Below are positions 31,524 to 42,561 of a stretch of 64,000 nucleotides of DNA, piece by piece; position 1 is the stretch's first letter, and each line of letters opens with the position of its first letter. Under the pieces are notes generated by a model. That model did not search any database. It saw nothing but the letters and a program-made list of their open reading frames with translations, and was not told the DNA's origin. The translations under genes were made by a program, and so were the position numbers. Source of the DNA: Spirabiliibacterium mucosae (GTDB taxonomy: Bacteria > Pseudomonadota > Gammaproteobacteria > Enterobacterales > Pasteurellaceae). The stretch covers positions 52,497 through 116,496 of the forward strand of contig NZ_JABTBO010000003.1 of NCBI RefSeq assembly GCF_014884965.1. Direction: 5' to 3'.

Positions 31524-32195
31524 ATGGTAACAAAAACGCCTGAAAGCCAAGCCGCGTTGCTTGCACGCGCACAAGGCCTTGCGGGGCTGAGCTTAAGTGA
31601 GATTGCGGCCATACACCACATCGCTGTGCCCGCGGACTTGCGCCGGCACAAGGGCTGGGTGGGTATGTTGTTGGAAACCGCACTGGGCGCCAGCGCAGGC
31701 TCAAAGGCTGAGCCCGATTTTGCCGCCCTTGGGATTGAGCTGAAAACCATCCCGGTGGATAGTCAAAACCGGCCGCTGGAGACCACCTTTGTGAGCCTTG
31801 CGCCGCTGACCGACAACACAGGCGTGCTGTGGCAAACCAGCCATGTGCGCCAAAAGCTGCAAAAGGTGTTGTGGATCCCCGTTGAGGGTGAGCGCCACAT
31901 CCCGCTTGGTGAGCGCCGTGTGGGCATGCCGATTTTGTGGCAGCCGAGTGCCGAGCAAGAGCAGCAATTGGCGCGGGATTGGGAAGAATTGATGGAGATG
32001 ATTGTGTTGGGTGATTATGGCAAAATTAATGCCCGAATCGGAGAAGTGCTCCAGCTGCGCCCTAAGGGCGCGAACAGCCGTGAGCGCACGCGTGGATTTG
32101 ATGTAAAAGGAAATTCAATTCAAACCCTGCCGCTGGGCTTTTATTTACGTAAAATTTTCACTCAAAAAATCTTACAGGATTTTCTCAACCGTTAA
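31524..32195 (+). CDS. mutH: DNA mismatch repair endonuclease MutH
   Basis: Nicks the unmethylated strand at hemimethylated GATC sites during MutSL repair. 223 residues. The catalytic D-x(n)-E-x-K motif is Asp65, Glu72 and Lys74 in [15 protein letters not shown], with Glu51 in LLETALG upstream. [13 protein letters not shown] and [19 protein letters not shown] are conserved. Implies Dam methylation in this organism. Confidence 0.96.
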   Translation: MVTKTPESQAALLARAQGLAGLSLSEIAAIHHIAVPADLRRHKGWVGMLLETALGASAGSKAEPDFAALGIELKTIPVDSQNRPLETTFVSLAPLTDNTGVLWQTSHVRQKLQKVLWIPVEGERHIPLGERRVGMPILWQPSAEQEQQLARDWEELMEMIVLGDYGKINARIGEVLQLRPKGANSRERTRGFDVKGNSIQTLPLGFYLRKIFTQKILQDFLNR

Positions 32196-32257
32196 AGTGT
32201 AGTAAGATTACTGCTTAGTGTGCGACGCTAATGCATTAACAAATAAGGAAATTAGCA

Positions 32258-32974
32258 ATGGCAAAGAAAATTTTACTGGTCGATGATGATATCGAATTGA
32301 CAGAACTTCTCGCCGAAGTGCTGCAACTTGAAGGCTTCGAAGTAGAAACCGTGTACAACGGTTTGCAAGCGCTTGACGCGCTCAACGCCACCCATGATTT
32401 GATTTTGTTGGATATTATGATGCCAGAGCTCAACGGCATTGAAACACTCAAACGTATCCGCCAAACTTACAGCACGCCGATCATTATGCTCACCGCTCGT
32501 GGTGACGACATTGACCGTGTGCTCGGCCTTGAGTTGGGCTCTGATGACTACATTGCTAAGCCATTTAATGACCGCGAGCTGGTGGCGCGCATTAAGGCGA
32601 TTTTGCGTCGCACCGCAAATGCTAATGATGATGCCAGTGAAAAATCCCATATCGATATCGACGAGCACACCCAAGTGGAATTTGCAGGCGTCACACTCTA
32701 CCCTGGCCGCCAACAAGCGATGTTTGGCAACCAAGATTTGGATTTGACCGGCACTGAATTTGCCTTGCTCTACACTTTAATCAAACATCAGGGCAAAATT
32801 TTGTCCCGCGAGTTGCTCAGCCTTGAGATTTTAGGCAAGCGCCTTGCGCCGTTTGACCGCTCGATTGATATGCACGTGTCGAACCTGCGCAAAAAATTGC
32901 CTGAACGCTCCGATGAGCTGCCATGGGTGAAAACCCTGCGCGGACGAGGCTACCTGCTGGTGACCGAAAGCTAA
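32258..32974 (+). CDS. cpxR: Response regulator CpxR
   Basis: OmpR-family regulator of the envelope-stress response. The receiver domain has Asp52 as phosphoacceptor (LILLDIMMPELNG), Thr79 and Lys101. A winged-helix DNA-binding domain follows (about 140-235) with RSIDMHVSNLRKKL. The N-terminus MAKKILLVDDDIELTELLAEV is typical of CpxR. An imperfect GTAAA-type pair (GTTAA-N6-GTAAG at 32191-32206) upstream could be an autoregulatory CpxR box, but is weak. cpxA follows by 21 bases. Confidence 0.94.
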   Translation: MAKKILLVDDDIELTELLAEVLQLEGFEVETVYNGLQALDALNATHDLILLDIMMPELNGIETLKRIRQTYSTPIIMLTARGDDIDRVLGLELGSDDYIAKPFNDRELVARIKAILRRTANANDDASEKSHIDIDEHTQVEFAGVTLYPGRQQAMFGNQDLDLTGTEFALLYTLIKHQGKILSRELLSLEILGKRLAPFDRSIDMHVSNLRKKLPERSDELPWVKTLRGRGYLLVTES

Positions 32975-32995
32975 TTTCACACACAAGAGGCTGTT

Positions 32996-34429
32996 ATGGG
33001 GTGGCGATTTTATCCAACGATAAACTCTATCAATGTTAAAATCTTCGCCCTGTTTTGGCTGATTTGGTTCTCTTTCTTTGCGTTGATGGGCATCGCGTTT
33101 TTTATCCCGACTATGGATGCCCGCAACCTCAACGCGCTGTCTGAAGAAGACATTCACTTTTTTCAAACCAAGGTGATTCGCGTTTCCACCGACAACACCT
33201 TGCATGATTTGCAATATTTTGACTCCAACACGCCAGAATCCAGCTCGGCGAAAGACAAAGAAGACAAAAAGCAAGCCTACCGCGTGGCGTTGGTCAACCC
33301 GAATAATTACGATGATGTGCTCGGCGCGCCTAATCCTGAGCAAGCCGCCGCGCTATTTCAGTTTGTGCGTGAATCAGCCGACCCATTAGTGCCGAAAAAA
33401 CGCCGCTTTTCTAATCTTGATGTGGTTGGGCCTTTTGTCTCGTCTTATCCGTTCACCGATGCTGAGCCGTATCTGCTCTATTTTATTGAAACCGTCAACC
33501 CGCAGCGGGAGTTTGTTAACTTTATCTTTGACCACCCGCTGGTGATGCTCTCATTGCTGATGGTCACCTCAACACCGCTGTTGATTTTGCTGATTTTCAG
33601 CCTCACCCGCCCGATCAAGCGCTTGCGCAATGCTGCCAATGATATCAGTAACGGGCATTTGCAAGTGATGCCAGAGCTGGAAAAATCCGGTCCGCAAGAG
33701 CTGCGCGAGGTGGGCAAAAGCTTTAATCAGATGATAAGCTCGGTCGATAACGTGATTCACTCACAACAACGGCTATTGTCCGATATTTCCCACGAGTTAC
33801 GCACGCCACTGACCCGCTTGCAGCTGGCGACCTCATTGCTGCGCCGTCGCAACGGCGAAACCACCGAGGTGACACGGATTGAGACCGAAATTGAACGGAT
33901 GGATAAAATGATCGCGCAATTGCTGCAGATGTCGCGCCATTATTTCAAAATTGAAATCAACCGCACCACCTTCCCGATTATCGACATTTGGGAAAACGTG
34001 GTGGAAGACGCCTATTTTGAGAGCCAAGAGCGCAACATTATTTTTGTCTTCTCGCAATTTGTCCAGCGCCCTGAAAAACTCTTTATGCTCGGCAACAGTG
34101 AAGTGCTCGCCCGCGCGCTGGAAAACGTGATCCGCAATGCGTTCAAATACGCCAGCGGCGAGGTGCATTTGACCACCACCCAACTGCATGGCTCGAAGCT
34201 CGAAATCTTAGTCGATGACAACGGCAAAGGCGTGCCAGACACTGAATATGAGCGCATCTTTAAGCCGTTTTATCGCACTGATGAGGCGCGCGCCCGCACC
34301 ACTGGTGGCACAGGGCTGGGCTTGTCGATTGTGGCCAATGCCATTGAGCAGCATGGCGGCAGCGTCAAAGCCAGCAAAAGCCCGCTTGGGGGCTTGCGCA
34401 TTCGTATTATTCTGCCAATCAAAAGCTAA
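32996..34429 (+). CDS. cpxA: Sensor histidine kinase CpxA
   Basis: Inner-membrane sensor kinase partner of CpxR. 477 residues. Membrane segments lie at about 13-38 and 180-203, enclosing a periplasmic sensor domain of about 140 residues; a HAMP domain follows. The H box is DISHELRTPLTR with His266 as phosphorylation site. The ATPase domain has NVIRNAFKYA (N box), VDDNGKGVPD (G1) and TGGTGLGLSI (G2). No cpxP is seen nearby. Confidence 0.95.
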   Translation: MGWRFYPTINSINVKIFALFWLIWFSFFALMGIAFFIPTMDARNLNALSEEDIHFFQTKVIRVSTDNTLHDLQYFDSNTPESSSAKDKEDKKQAYRVALVNPNNYDDVLGAPNPEQAAALFQFVRESADPLVPKKRRFSNLDVVGPFVSSYPFTDAEPYLLYFIETVNPQREFVNFIFDHPLVMLSLLMVTSTPLLILLIFSLTRPIKRLRNAANDISNGHLQVMPELEKSGPQELREVGKSFNQMISSVDNVIHSQQRLLSDISHELRTPLTRLQLATSLLRRRNGETTEVTRIETEIERMDKMIAQLLQMSRHYFKIEINRTTFPIIDIWENVVEDAYFESQERNIIFVFSQFVQRPEKLFMLGNSEVLARALENVIRNAFKYASGEVHLTTTQLHGSKLEILVDDNGKGVPDTEYERIFKPFYRTDEARARTTGGTGLGLSIVANAIEQHGGSVKASKSPLGGLRIRIILPIKS

Positions 34430-34445
34430 ATTTAACGCATAAAAA

Positions 34446-34468
34446 AACCGCACTTTAACAGTGCGGTT
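34446..34468 (-). terminator. Terminator of fbaA, between cpxA and fbaA
   Basis: AACCGCACT (34446-34454) and AGTGCGGTT (34460-34468), partial inverted uptake signals with a 5-nt loop. On the minus strand seven Us overlap the end of the stem; the plus side has no U tract, so it chiefly serves fbaA. Confidence 0.7.
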
Positions 34469-34484
34469 CTCATTATATTACGCC

Positions 34485-35567
34485 TTAGAGCACGTCGCGG
34501 CAGTTGAGGTCGTCAAACGATTGTTCCAAACGTTTAGACATTGACTCTTCCATTTTGCGCAACCATACGCGTGGGTCGTAGTATTTTTTGTTTGGTGCAT
34601 CTTCACCTGTTGGGTTGCCCAATTGGCCTTGCAAATACGCTTCATTAGCTTTGTAGTATTCCAAGATGCCGTGCCAAGAGGCCCATTGCGTGTCGGTGTC
34701 GATGTTCATTTTCACCACGCCGTAGCCCACTGCTTCTTGAATTTCTTCGTGAGTTGAGCCAGAACCACCGTGGAACACGTAAGACACTGGTTTTTCATCG
34801 CTTAAGCCGTGTTTTTCACGGATGTAATCTTGGCCCGCTTTCAAAATTTTCGGGGTCAGTTTCACGTTACCCGGTTTGTACACACCGTGTACGTTACCAA
34901 AGGCCGCTGCCACAGTGAAACGCGGGCTGATTTTTGACAACTCAGTGTAAACGTAGTCAATTTCTTCTGGTTTGGAGTAAAGATCCATTGGGTCGCGGTC
35001 TGAGTTATCCACGCCGTCTTCTTCACCACCGGTGATACCGAGTTCAATTTCCAAGGTCATGCCGATTTTTGACATACGTTCGAGGTATTTTTTGCAGATT
35101 TCCATGTTTTCTTCCAGCGGCTCTTCGGAAAGATCGATCATATGGGAAGAAAAGAGCGGTTTGCCCGTTTCGGCAAAGTGTTTTTCACCCGCGTCAAGCA
35201 TGCCGTCAATCCATGGCAGCAATTTTTTAGCACAGTGGTCAGTGTGCAAAATCACTGGCACACCATAGTGTTCCGCCATTTGGTGAACGTGTTTGGCACC
35301 TGCAATCGCACCAAGCACGTCGGCACGTTGGCCTTCAGGCAATTTGATGCCTTTACCGGCATAAAACGCAGCACCACCATTGGAGAATTGCACAATCACA
35401 GGTGCTTTCACGCGAGCAGCAGTTTCCAACACGGCATTGATGGAGTCAGAGCCCACGCAGTTCACGGCTGGCAAGGCAAAGTTGTTTTCTTTGGCTACTT
35501 TGAATACTTTTTGTACATCATCACCTGTCAACACACCAGGTTTTACGAAATCGAAAATTTTAGACAT
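34485..35567 (-). CDS. fbaA: Class II fructose-bisphosphate aldolase
   Basis: Zinc-dependent glycolytic and gluconeogenic aldolase. 360 residues from the ATG at 35567, which AAGGAA precedes by six bases; the in-frame ATG at 35573 overlaps that site. Zinc ligands are His and Asp in VILHTDHCAKKLLPW, Glu in IELG and His in FGNVHGVY. The catalytic base lies in EEDGVDNSD. FHGGSGST binds phosphate. Downstream of pgk, with a hairpin in the gap. Confidence 0.97.
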   Translation of the reverse strand: MSKIFDFVKPGVLTGDDVQKVFKVAKENNFALPAVNCVGSDSINAVLETAARVKAPVIVQFSNGGAAFYAGKGIKLPEGQRADVLGAIAGAKHVHQMAEHYGVPVILHTDHCAKKLLPWIDGMLDAGEKHFAETGKPLFSSHMIDLSEEPLEENMEICKKYLERMSKIGMTLEIELGITGGEEDGVDNSDRDPMDLYSKPEEIDYVYTELSKISPRFTVAAAFGNVHGVYKPGNVKLTPKILKAGQDYIREKHGLSDEKPVSYVFHGGSGSTHEEIQEAVGYGVVKMNIDTDTQWASWHGILEYYKANEAYLQGQLGNPTGEDAPNKKYYDPRVWLRKMEESMSKRLEQSFDDLNCRDVL

Positions 35568-35589
35568 AGTCATTTCCTTCTATAAAGGG

Positions 35590-35607
35590 AGGCGAGCACG
35601 CTCGCCT
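35590..35607 (-). terminator. Hairpin between pgk and fbaA
   Basis: AGGCGAG (35590-35596) and CTCGCCT (35601-35607) with a 4-nt loop, no U tract. More likely an mRNA-stabilising or processing hairpin in a pgk-fbaA transcript than a terminator. Confidence 0.4.
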
Positions 35608-35614
35608 GAGATTA

Positions 35615-36784
35615 TTAAGCTTGTTCTTTTGCGCGTTCTTCTAGCATAGCAACGGCTGGCAACACTTTGCCTTCAACAAATTCTAAGAAGGCGCCACCAC
35701 CGGTTGAGATATAAGAGATTTTATCGCTGATGCCAAAGAGGTCGATAGCCGCTAAGGTGTCACCGCCGCCGGCGATTGAAAATGCGTCGCTGTCCGCAAT
35801 CGCGCGGGCAACAATTTCAGTCCCTTTGCGGAAGTTCGGGAATTCAAACACGCCAACAGGGCCGTTCCACAAAATAGTTTTCGCACCACGGATGATTTCA
35901 GCCAATTTTTCAGCGGATTCATCACCCAAGTCCATGATTTCTTCATCATCTTGCACATCGGTGGCTGGTTTCACGGTTGCCGGTGCAGTTTCAGAGAATT
36001 CTTTACCCACACGCACATCGGTTGGCATCGGGATGTCGGACTCACCGAGCAAGCGTTTGGCTTCAGGGATTAAATCTGGCTCATGCAAAGATTTGCCCAC
36101 ATTCAAGCCTTGTGCTGCGACAAAGGTGTTTGAAATGCCACCGCCGACGATCAATTGGTCAGCAATTTTGGCCAATGAATCCAACACGGTCAATTTGGTT
36201 GACACTTTTGAGCCACCGACGATAGCCACCATTGGGCGCGCTGGGTTTTTCAGCGCTTTGCCCAGGGCGTCTAATTCATTGGCTAACAAAGGGCCTGCGC
36301 ACGCAATTGGTGCAAATTTGCCCACACCGTGGGTGGAGGCTTGCGCGCGGTGTGCGGTGCCGAAGGCGTCCATTACAAACACATCGCACAGTGCAGCGTA
36401 TTGTTTGGCCAGTTCATCGGCGTCTTTTTTCTCACCTTTGTTAAAGCGCACGTTTTCCAACACAACCACTTCGTTAGGTTTCACATCCACGCCGTTGAGG
36501 TAATCTTTTTCTAAACGCACTGGCACGTCGAGGGCGTTGTTGAGGTAATCCACCACAGGTTGCAAAGAGAACTCGGCGTTGTATTCGCCTTCCGTTGGGC
36601 GCCCGAAGTGGGAGGTCACCATCACGCTGGCGCCTTGTTCTAACGCGCGTTTGATGGTTGGGATTGATGCTTTAATGCGCGCATCGGATGTCACTTTTCC
36701 ATCTTTGACAGGCACGTTTAAATCTGAACGAATCAACACACGTTTGCCGCTCAGGTCTAAATCGGTCATTTTAATTACTGACAT
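35615..36784 (-). CDS. pgk: Phosphoglycerate kinase
   Basis: Glycolytic enzyme transferring phosphate from 1,3-bisphosphoglycerate to ADP. 389 residues. N-terminal substrate motifs are [16 protein letters not shown] and [12 protein letters not shown]. The nucleotide-binding half has [25 protein letters not shown] and [12 protein letters not shown]. Start [16 protein letters not shown] promoter is predicted at 36828-36855. Cotranscription with fbaA is likely. Confidence 0.97.
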   Translation of the reverse strand: MSVIKMTDLDLSGKRVLIRSDLNVPVKDGKVTSDARIKASIPTIKRALEQGASVMVTSHFGRPTEGEYNAEFSLQPVVDYLNNALDVPVRLEKDYLNGVDVKPNEVVVLENVRFNKGEKKDADELAKQYAALCDVFVMDAFGTAHRAQASTHGVGKFAPIACAGPLLANELDALGKALKNPARPMVAIVGGSKVSTKLTVLDSLAKIADQLIVGGGISNTFVAAQGLNVGKSLHEPDLIPEAKRLLGESDIPMPTDVRVGKEFSETAPATVKPATDVQDDEEIMDLGDESAEKLAEIIRGAKTILWNGPVGVFEFPNFRKGTEIVARAIADSDAFSIAGGGDTLAAIDLFGISDKISYISTGGGAFLEFVEGKVLPAVAMLEERAKEQA

Positions 36785-36827
36785 AATAAGTCCTCTTTTG
36801 GTTAAAAATAAAAATCAATACTGCTAA

Positions 36828-36855
36828 ATTATAACAACTTCATCTTTCATCTCAA
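36828..36855 (-). promoter_or_regulatory. Predicted promoter of pgk
   Basis: Minus-strand TTGAGA (36855-36850), a 16-bp spacer and perfect TATAAT (36833-36828), 43 bp upstream of the pgk ATG. Confidence 0.5.
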
Positions 36856-36927
36856 TGTAAAATGCATGCCACAAGCAATTATTTTAAGCATTTAAATAAA
36901 TCTTTGATTAACGTCAAAACCGCACGG

Positions 36928-38012
<1,085 letters not shown>

Positions 38013-39014
38013 TTAACGGAAATACCAGCGCGACAACACCACACCTGTGCTCACCGCGGCATTCACGCCATTGGCCAAGGGGCTGTCGAATGACAACACC
38101 ACACGCGCGTCAACATTCGGCAAAAGTGCGGTTGGGTTTTCACTGACCAACAAGGCGATTTTATCCCCAAAATGAACTTTGTTCAGCGCGGTGGCTTGCT
38201 TGTCGCCGCTGATGGCGATCACTTGGTAGCCTGCGCGCTGCAATCTGGCCATGCTGGCCTCAAGGGAGAGGCTATCAACTAGGCTGACGTACTCGAGCGC
38301 GCCCTCAGCCACTCGCGCGGCGGCGGGGCTGGCTAGGGTTTGTGCTTGCTCGCCAATCACGGCACCGGCGCCATAAAACGCCGCCGTGCGCAAAATCGCG
38401 CCGAGGGTGTGGGCGTTTTGCACGTCGTCAAGCAGCACCACGCAATCTTGCAATTTGCTTTGCGCAAGGTATTGCTCAAGGCTGACAGGTTGTGTTTTTT
38501 TCACCAACAGGCAAATGCCGCCGTGGTGCTCACTGCCGCTGACCAGCGCGAGTTCATCGCTTCCAACCACATGATAGGCCTTTTTTTGGCTGGCGAGAAA
38601 GCTCAGCTGCTCGCCGAGTTTGTGGCTCATGTCCACCGTCGCCCACAGCCGCACAATGCTCTCTGGGCGTTGTTTAAAGCGCGCAAGGCAGGCTTCAAGG
38701 CCGTAGATTTTCATCTCTTCATCACGGTTTTTGCGGATTTTTTCAGGCGCACGTGGCGACAGAGGGCCCGTTTTTTTGCTGCCGATGTCACCTTTAATCG
38801 TCACCTTCACCTCACCTTTGGCGTGGCGGCCGGCTTTTTTCGCCGCCAGTTCACTTTGCCCCCAAGCAAAGCCCTCACGCGCCGGTTTTGCGCTTTCGCC
38901 ACGGCGAGGTTTGTCGTCTTTTTTGCGTTCAAACCGCGGGGATTTTTTATCGCTAAAACGCGTTTTGCTTTTCGGTTGTTGGAATGTTGGTTTGCCTTTA
39001 AATTGCTCGCTCAT
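38013..39014 (-). CDS. TrmH (SpoU)-like RNA methyltransferase, YfiF family
   Basis: 333 residues: a Lys/Arg-rich N-terminal extension (about 1-100), a substrate-binding domain (about 100-170) and a SPOUT knot domain. Similarity to YfiF includes KAYHVVGSDELALVSGSEHH and the C-terminal VSTGVVLSRW. The SPOUT motifs are degenerate: motif 1 reads DDVQNAHTLGAILRTA where NPxN is expected, motif 2 (normally GxExxG) reads VSENPTAL, and motif 3 reads GVNAAVSTG. Methyltransferase activity is therefore uncertain. It lies beside pssA, as in H. influenzae. Confidence 0.82.
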   Translation of the reverse strand: MSEQFKGKPTFQQPKSKTRFSDKKSPRFERKKDDKPRRGESAKPAREGFAWGQSELAAKKAGRHAKGEVKVTIKGDIGSKKTGPLSPRAPEKIRKNRDEEMKIYGLEACLARFKQRPESIVRLWATVDMSHKLGEQLSFLASQKKAYHVVGSDELALVSGSEHHGGICLLVKKTQPVSLEQYLAQSKLQDCVVLLDDVQNAHTLGAILRTAAFYGAGAVIGEQAQTLASPAAARVAEGALEYVSLVDSLSLEASMARLQRAGYQVIAISGDKQATALNKVHFGDKIALLVSENPTALLPNVDARVVLSFDSPLANGVNAAVSTGVVLSRWYFR

Positions 39015-39149
39015 TGCTGCCTTGCCTTGCTGGGGTAAAGTGTCAGTATAACAAATTTTTAGCGCAAAGTGCGGTTTTTGATTTTTCTGTTAAATTGCGC
39101 CATTTCAGAGTAAACTAGTCGTTTATGAATTTGGCTTTATTCAGATATT

Positions 39150-40517
39150 ATGCAAAATACTAACTATTATCATGCACTTGAACAGCTTAATCGTTTAGCG
39201 TTTTTGCCACAAAAAGCCAGTGATGTGGCCTTTATCAACTCCCCTGCGGCGTTCAAAAGCGCGCTGTTGGCTTTGATTGCATCGGCGCGCCATCGCATTG
39301 TGATGACCGCACTTTATTGGCAAAACGACGACGCCGGCCAAGAGATTCTTGACGCGCTCTATCGCGCCAAAAAAGCTCACCCTGAGCTGGAGGTGAGCGT
39401 GCTGGTCGACACCCACCGCGCACAACGCGGGCGTTTGGGTGAAGAAGAAAGCCAAACCAACGCCCAGTGGTATGCCGAGCAGCGCCTCGCCCACAATTTG
39501 CCCGCCGAGCAAGAAATTCGTTTTTATGGCGTGCCAATCAACACCCGCGAGCTTTTTGGCGTGCTGCATTTGAAAGGTTTTGTCTTTGACGACACCGTGC
39601 TTTTCAGCGGTGCGAGCATCAATGATGTTTATCTCCACCAGCACGAGCGCTATCGCTACGACCGTTATCAACAAATCACCAACGCACCTTTGGCGGATGC
39701 AATGGTGGAGTTTGTCCAGCGTGTTGTGCTCAACGACAGCGTGGTCAAGCGCCTGGATTATGGTGAAAAGCTCGACCGCACTTTGCGCCCACAAGTGCGC
39801 CAATACCGCAAAACACTGGCCAGCGAAGGGCAATATAGCGTGCCTAACGGCCAGCCGTTGAGCGAAACACAGCTGCAAATCGCGCCGATTTTCGGCCTAG
39901 GTGGGCACAATTTGCTCAACGCCACCATTGAAAATCTCTTCGCGCTGGTGCAGCAAAAGCTCACCATTTGCACACCGTATTTCAACTTCCCGCGCCATTT
40001 GCAACACCAAATCAAGCAATTGTTGACCGACGGCAAGCAGGTGGAAATCATCGTGGGCGACAAAACCGCCAGCGATTTTTACACCCCGCCCGATGCGCCG
40101 TTTCACATGGCCTCGGCGTTGCCGTATTTGTATGAAACTAACTTGCGCAATTTCTGCAAAAAATTCCGCTACGCCATTGACGACAAGCGCCTGACCGTGC
40201 GTATTTGGCAAGATGGGGAAAATTCTTATCACCTCAAAGGCGTGTGGGTTGATGATGAGTTTATCCTGCTCACGGGCAACAATCTCAACCCCCGCGCTTG
40301 GCGGTTGGATGCTGAAAACGGCTTGCTGATTCATGACCCTGAGCACGAGCTGCTTGAGCAGGCGCGACAAGAATTAGACGCCATTCGCGCCCACACGGCC
40401 ATTTTGCACAACTATCAATTTTTAGACAAATTGCAAGACTACCCGGCGCAAGTCAAAAAGCTGCTCAAGCGTTTCAAACGCATTAATGCAGACAAAATCG
40501 TGAAAATGATCCTATAA
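39150..40517 (+). CDS. pssA: CDP-diacylglycerol-serine O-phosphatidyltransferase
   Basis: Phospholipase D-superfamily enzyme making phosphatidylserine, the precursor of phosphatidylethanolamine. 455 residues (E. coli 451). Two HKD-type motifs: HLKGFVFDDTVLFSGASIND and HLKGVWVDDEFILLTGNN, the latter followed by LNPRAWRLD. No signal peptide; membrane-associated peripherally. Divergent from the YfiF-like gene; terminator at 40519-40541. Confidence 0.96.
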   Translation: MQNTNYYHALEQLNRLAFLPQKASDVAFINSPAAFKSALLALIASARHRIVMTALYWQNDDAGQEILDALYRAKKAHPELEVSVLVDTHRAQRGRLGEEESQTNAQWYAEQRLAHNLPAEQEIRFYGVPINTRELFGVLHLKGFVFDDTVLFSGASINDVYLHQHERYRYDRYQQITNAPLADAMVEFVQRVVLNDSVVKRLDYGEKLDRTLRPQVRQYRKTLASEGQYSVPNGQPLSETQLQIAPIFGLGGHNLLNATIENLFALVQQKLTICTPYFNFPRHLQHQIKQLLTDGKQVEIIVGDKTASDFYTPPDAPFHMASALPYLYETNLRNFCKKFRYAIDDKRLTVRIWQDGENSYHLKGVWVDDEFILLTGNNLNPRAWRLDAENGLLIHDPEHELLEQARQELDAIRAHTAILHNYQFLDKLQDYPAQVKKLLKRFKRINADKIVKMIL

Positions 40518-40518
40518 A

Positions 40519-40544
40519 AAACGGCGCTGAGTGCGCCGTTTTGT
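40519..40544 (+). terminator. Terminator of pssA
   Basis: AAACGGCGC (40519-40527) and GCGCCGTTT (40533-40541) form a 9-bp stem directly after the pssA stop, followed by a G-interrupted T tract. The A-rich left flank would also let it end accC on the minus strand. Confidence 0.75.
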
Positions 40545-40562
40545 TTTATATGCAAAGTGCGG

Positions 40563-41903
40563 TTATAGCCCGAGCTTTTTCTCCAAATAGTGGATATTGC
40601 TGCCGCCGCGATTGAAGGATTCATCGTCCATGATCATCTCATGCAATGGGATGTTGGTTTTCAACCCTTCAATGATCACCTCAGATAACGCATTGCGCAT
40701 CCGCGTGATGGCCTCTTCGCGAGTTTCACCGTAGCTGATGAGTTTGGCGATCATCGAATCATAGTGCGGTGGCACGGTGTAGCCGTCATAGATGTGGGAA
40801 TCCCAACGGATACCAAAGCCGCCTGGGGTGTGCAAGCGGGTGACTTTGCCAGGCGATGGCAAAAAGTTGCGCGGGTCTTCAGCGTTAATCCGGCACTCAA
40901 TCGCATGACCGCGCACTTTAATGTCTTCTTGCTTGAACGACAACGGCATGCCGGAGGCGATGCGCAGCTGCTCTTTCACCAAATCCACGCCGGTGATCAT
41001 CTCCGTGACGGGGTGCTCCACTTGGATACGGGTGTTCATTTCAATAAAGTAGAACTCACCGTTTTCATACAAAAATTCAAAGGTGCCCGCACCGCGGTAG
41101 CCAATCTCCACACATGCATTGGCGCAGCGTTGGCCAATGTCTTTGCGCAGTTGCGCGTCGATGCCTGGTGCTGGCGCTTCTTCCACCACTTTTTGGTGAC
41201 GACGCTGCATTGAGCAATCCCGCTCAGCGAGATACACCGCATGGCCATGGGTGTCAGCCAACACTTGAATTTCCACGTGGCGTGGGTTTTCAAGGTATTT
41301 TTCCATGTACACCACGTCGTTGTTAAACGCCGCTTTCGCCTCGGATTTGGTCATCGCAATGGCTTGTTCAAGCTCATCGGCACCGCGCACCACGCGCATG
41401 CCGCGGCCACCGCCACCGCCAGAGGCTTTGATGATAACCGGATAGCCAATTTTCTCCGCCATCGCGAGGTTTTTCTTAATATCACTGCCTAATGGGCCAT
41501 CGGAGCCTGGCACGCACGGCACGCCGGCCGCTTTCATCGCGTTAATGGCGGAGACTTTATCGCCCATCAAGCGGATAACATCGGCGGTCGGGCCGATAAA
41601 AATAAAGCCTGAGCGTTCAACTTGTTCGGCAAAATCGGCATTTTCTGACAAAAAGCCGTAGCCTGGGTGGATGGCATCGGCGCCAGTGACTTCGGCGGCG
41701 GCAATCAAGGCAGGAATGTTGAGATAGCTTTTGCTAGACGGCGCAGGCCCAATGCAAATGCTCTCATCGGCGAGCAACACGTGTTTTAAATCTCTATCCG
41801 CTGTGGAGTGCACTGCCACTGTTTTGATGCCAAGCTCTTTACAAGCTCGCAAAATGCGCAATGCAATTTCACCGCGGTTAGCGATCACAACTTTTTTTAA
41901 CAT
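40563..41903 (-). CDS. accC: Acetyl-CoA carboxylase, biotin carboxylase subunit
   Basis: Carboxylates biotin on AccB with ATP and bicarbonate, the first half-reaction of fatty acid synthesis. 446 residues. The glycine-rich ATP-grasp loop is [42 protein letters not shown] and [14 protein letters not shown] are family signatures. It follows accB on the minus strand across a 53-base gap with inverted uptake signals. Confidence 0.98.
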   Translation of the reverse strand: MLKKVVIANRGEIALRILRACKELGIKTVAVHSTADRDLKHVLLADESICIGPAPSSKSYLNIPALIAAAEVTGADAIHPGYGFLSENADFAEQVERSGFIFIGPTADVIRLMGDKVSAINAMKAAGVPCVPGSDGPLGSDIKKNLAMAEKIGYPVIIKASGGGGGRGMRVVRGADELEQAIAMTKSEAKAAFNNDVVYMEKYLENPRHVEIQVLADTHGHAVYLAERDCSMQRRHQKVVEEAPAPGIDAQLRKDIGQRCANACVEIGYRGAGTFEFLYENGEFYFIEMNTRIQVEHPVTEMITGVDLVKEQLRIASGMPLSFKQEDIKVRGHAIECRINAEDPRNFLPSPGKVTRLHTPGGFGIRWDSHIYDGYTVPPHYDSMIAKLISYGETREEAITRMRNALSEVIIEGLKTNIPLHEMIMDDESFNRGGSNIHYLEKKLGL

Positions 41904-41925
41904 ACACTCAATCCAAGATAGTCAA

Positions 41926-41951
41926 ACCGCACTTTGGGTGCAAAGTGCGGT
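41926..41951 (-). repeat. Inverted uptake-signal pair between accB and accC
   Basis: ACCGCACTTT (41926-41935) and AAAGTGCGGT (41942-41951) with a 6-nt loop. No U tract, and it lies inside the accBC operon, so it is a hairpin-forming repeat and not a clear terminator. Confidence 0.6.
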
Positions 41952-41956
41952 CAAAA

Positions 41957-42415
41957 TTATTCAATAATGATCAATGGTTGGTCAAACTCAACCGCATCAC
42001 CGTCGTCTACGATGATGGCTTTCACCACGCCCGCTTTGTCGGATTCAATGCGGTTCATCATTTTCATTGCCTCAACAATGCACAATGGGTCGCCGACTTT
42101 CACTTGGCTGCCCACTTCAACAAACGGGGAGGCTTCAGGGCTTGGTGAGCGGTAGAAGGTGCCCACCATTGGGCTACGCACTTCATGGCCGGTTGGCATG
42201 GCTGGGGCGGCAGGCGCGGCGCTGGCATTTTCAGCGGGGGCTGATGGTGCGGCAGCTGGCATTGGTGCGGCTGGCGGGAGGGTATATTGCACCGCTTGTG
42301 GTGCGCTACTGCCGCGGCTGATGCGTACAGACTCTTCCCCTTCGGAAATCTCAATTTCCATAATGCCCGACTCTTCGACTAACTCGATTAACTTTTTAAT
42401 TTTACGAATATCCAT
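41957..42415 (-). CDS. accB: Biotin carboxyl carrier protein of acetyl-CoA carboxylase
   Basis: Carries carboxybiotin between AccC and AccAD. 152 residues. An N-terminal dimer or partner segment (1-35), an Ala/Pro-rich linker (about 44-75) and a biotinyl domain (77-152). Biotin attaches at Lys118 in [10 protein letters not shown]. The start [16 protein letters not shown] is typical. aroQ lies upstream with a 146-base gap, the H. influenzae order. Confidence 0.98.
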   Translation of the reverse strand: MDIRKIKKLIELVEESGIMEIEISEGEESVRISRGSSAPQAVQYTLPPAAPMPAAAPSAPAENASAAPAAPAMPTGHEVRSPMVGTFYRSPSPEASPFVEVGSQVKVGDPLCIVEAMKMMNRIESDKAGVVKAIIVDDGDAVEFDQPLIIIE

Positions 42416-42561
42416 TACGTTCGCTCACTTTTCGTTTATCAATTTCAAGCCAAAATAATTTCAGCTTTTAAAAATAACTTCGCGGTACTTTTGTCTAGAC
42501 TACCTTAATTTCGGGAAAATTGCGATAAATTTCGTTGAAATTAGCCAAGATGGCGCACAAT

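Noticed and set aside
32191..32206. CpxR box upstream of cpxR (GTTAA-N6-GTAAG)
   Set aside because: Two mismatches to GTAAA-N5-GTAAA and wrong spacer; overlaps the mutH stop. Not strong enough for a feature.
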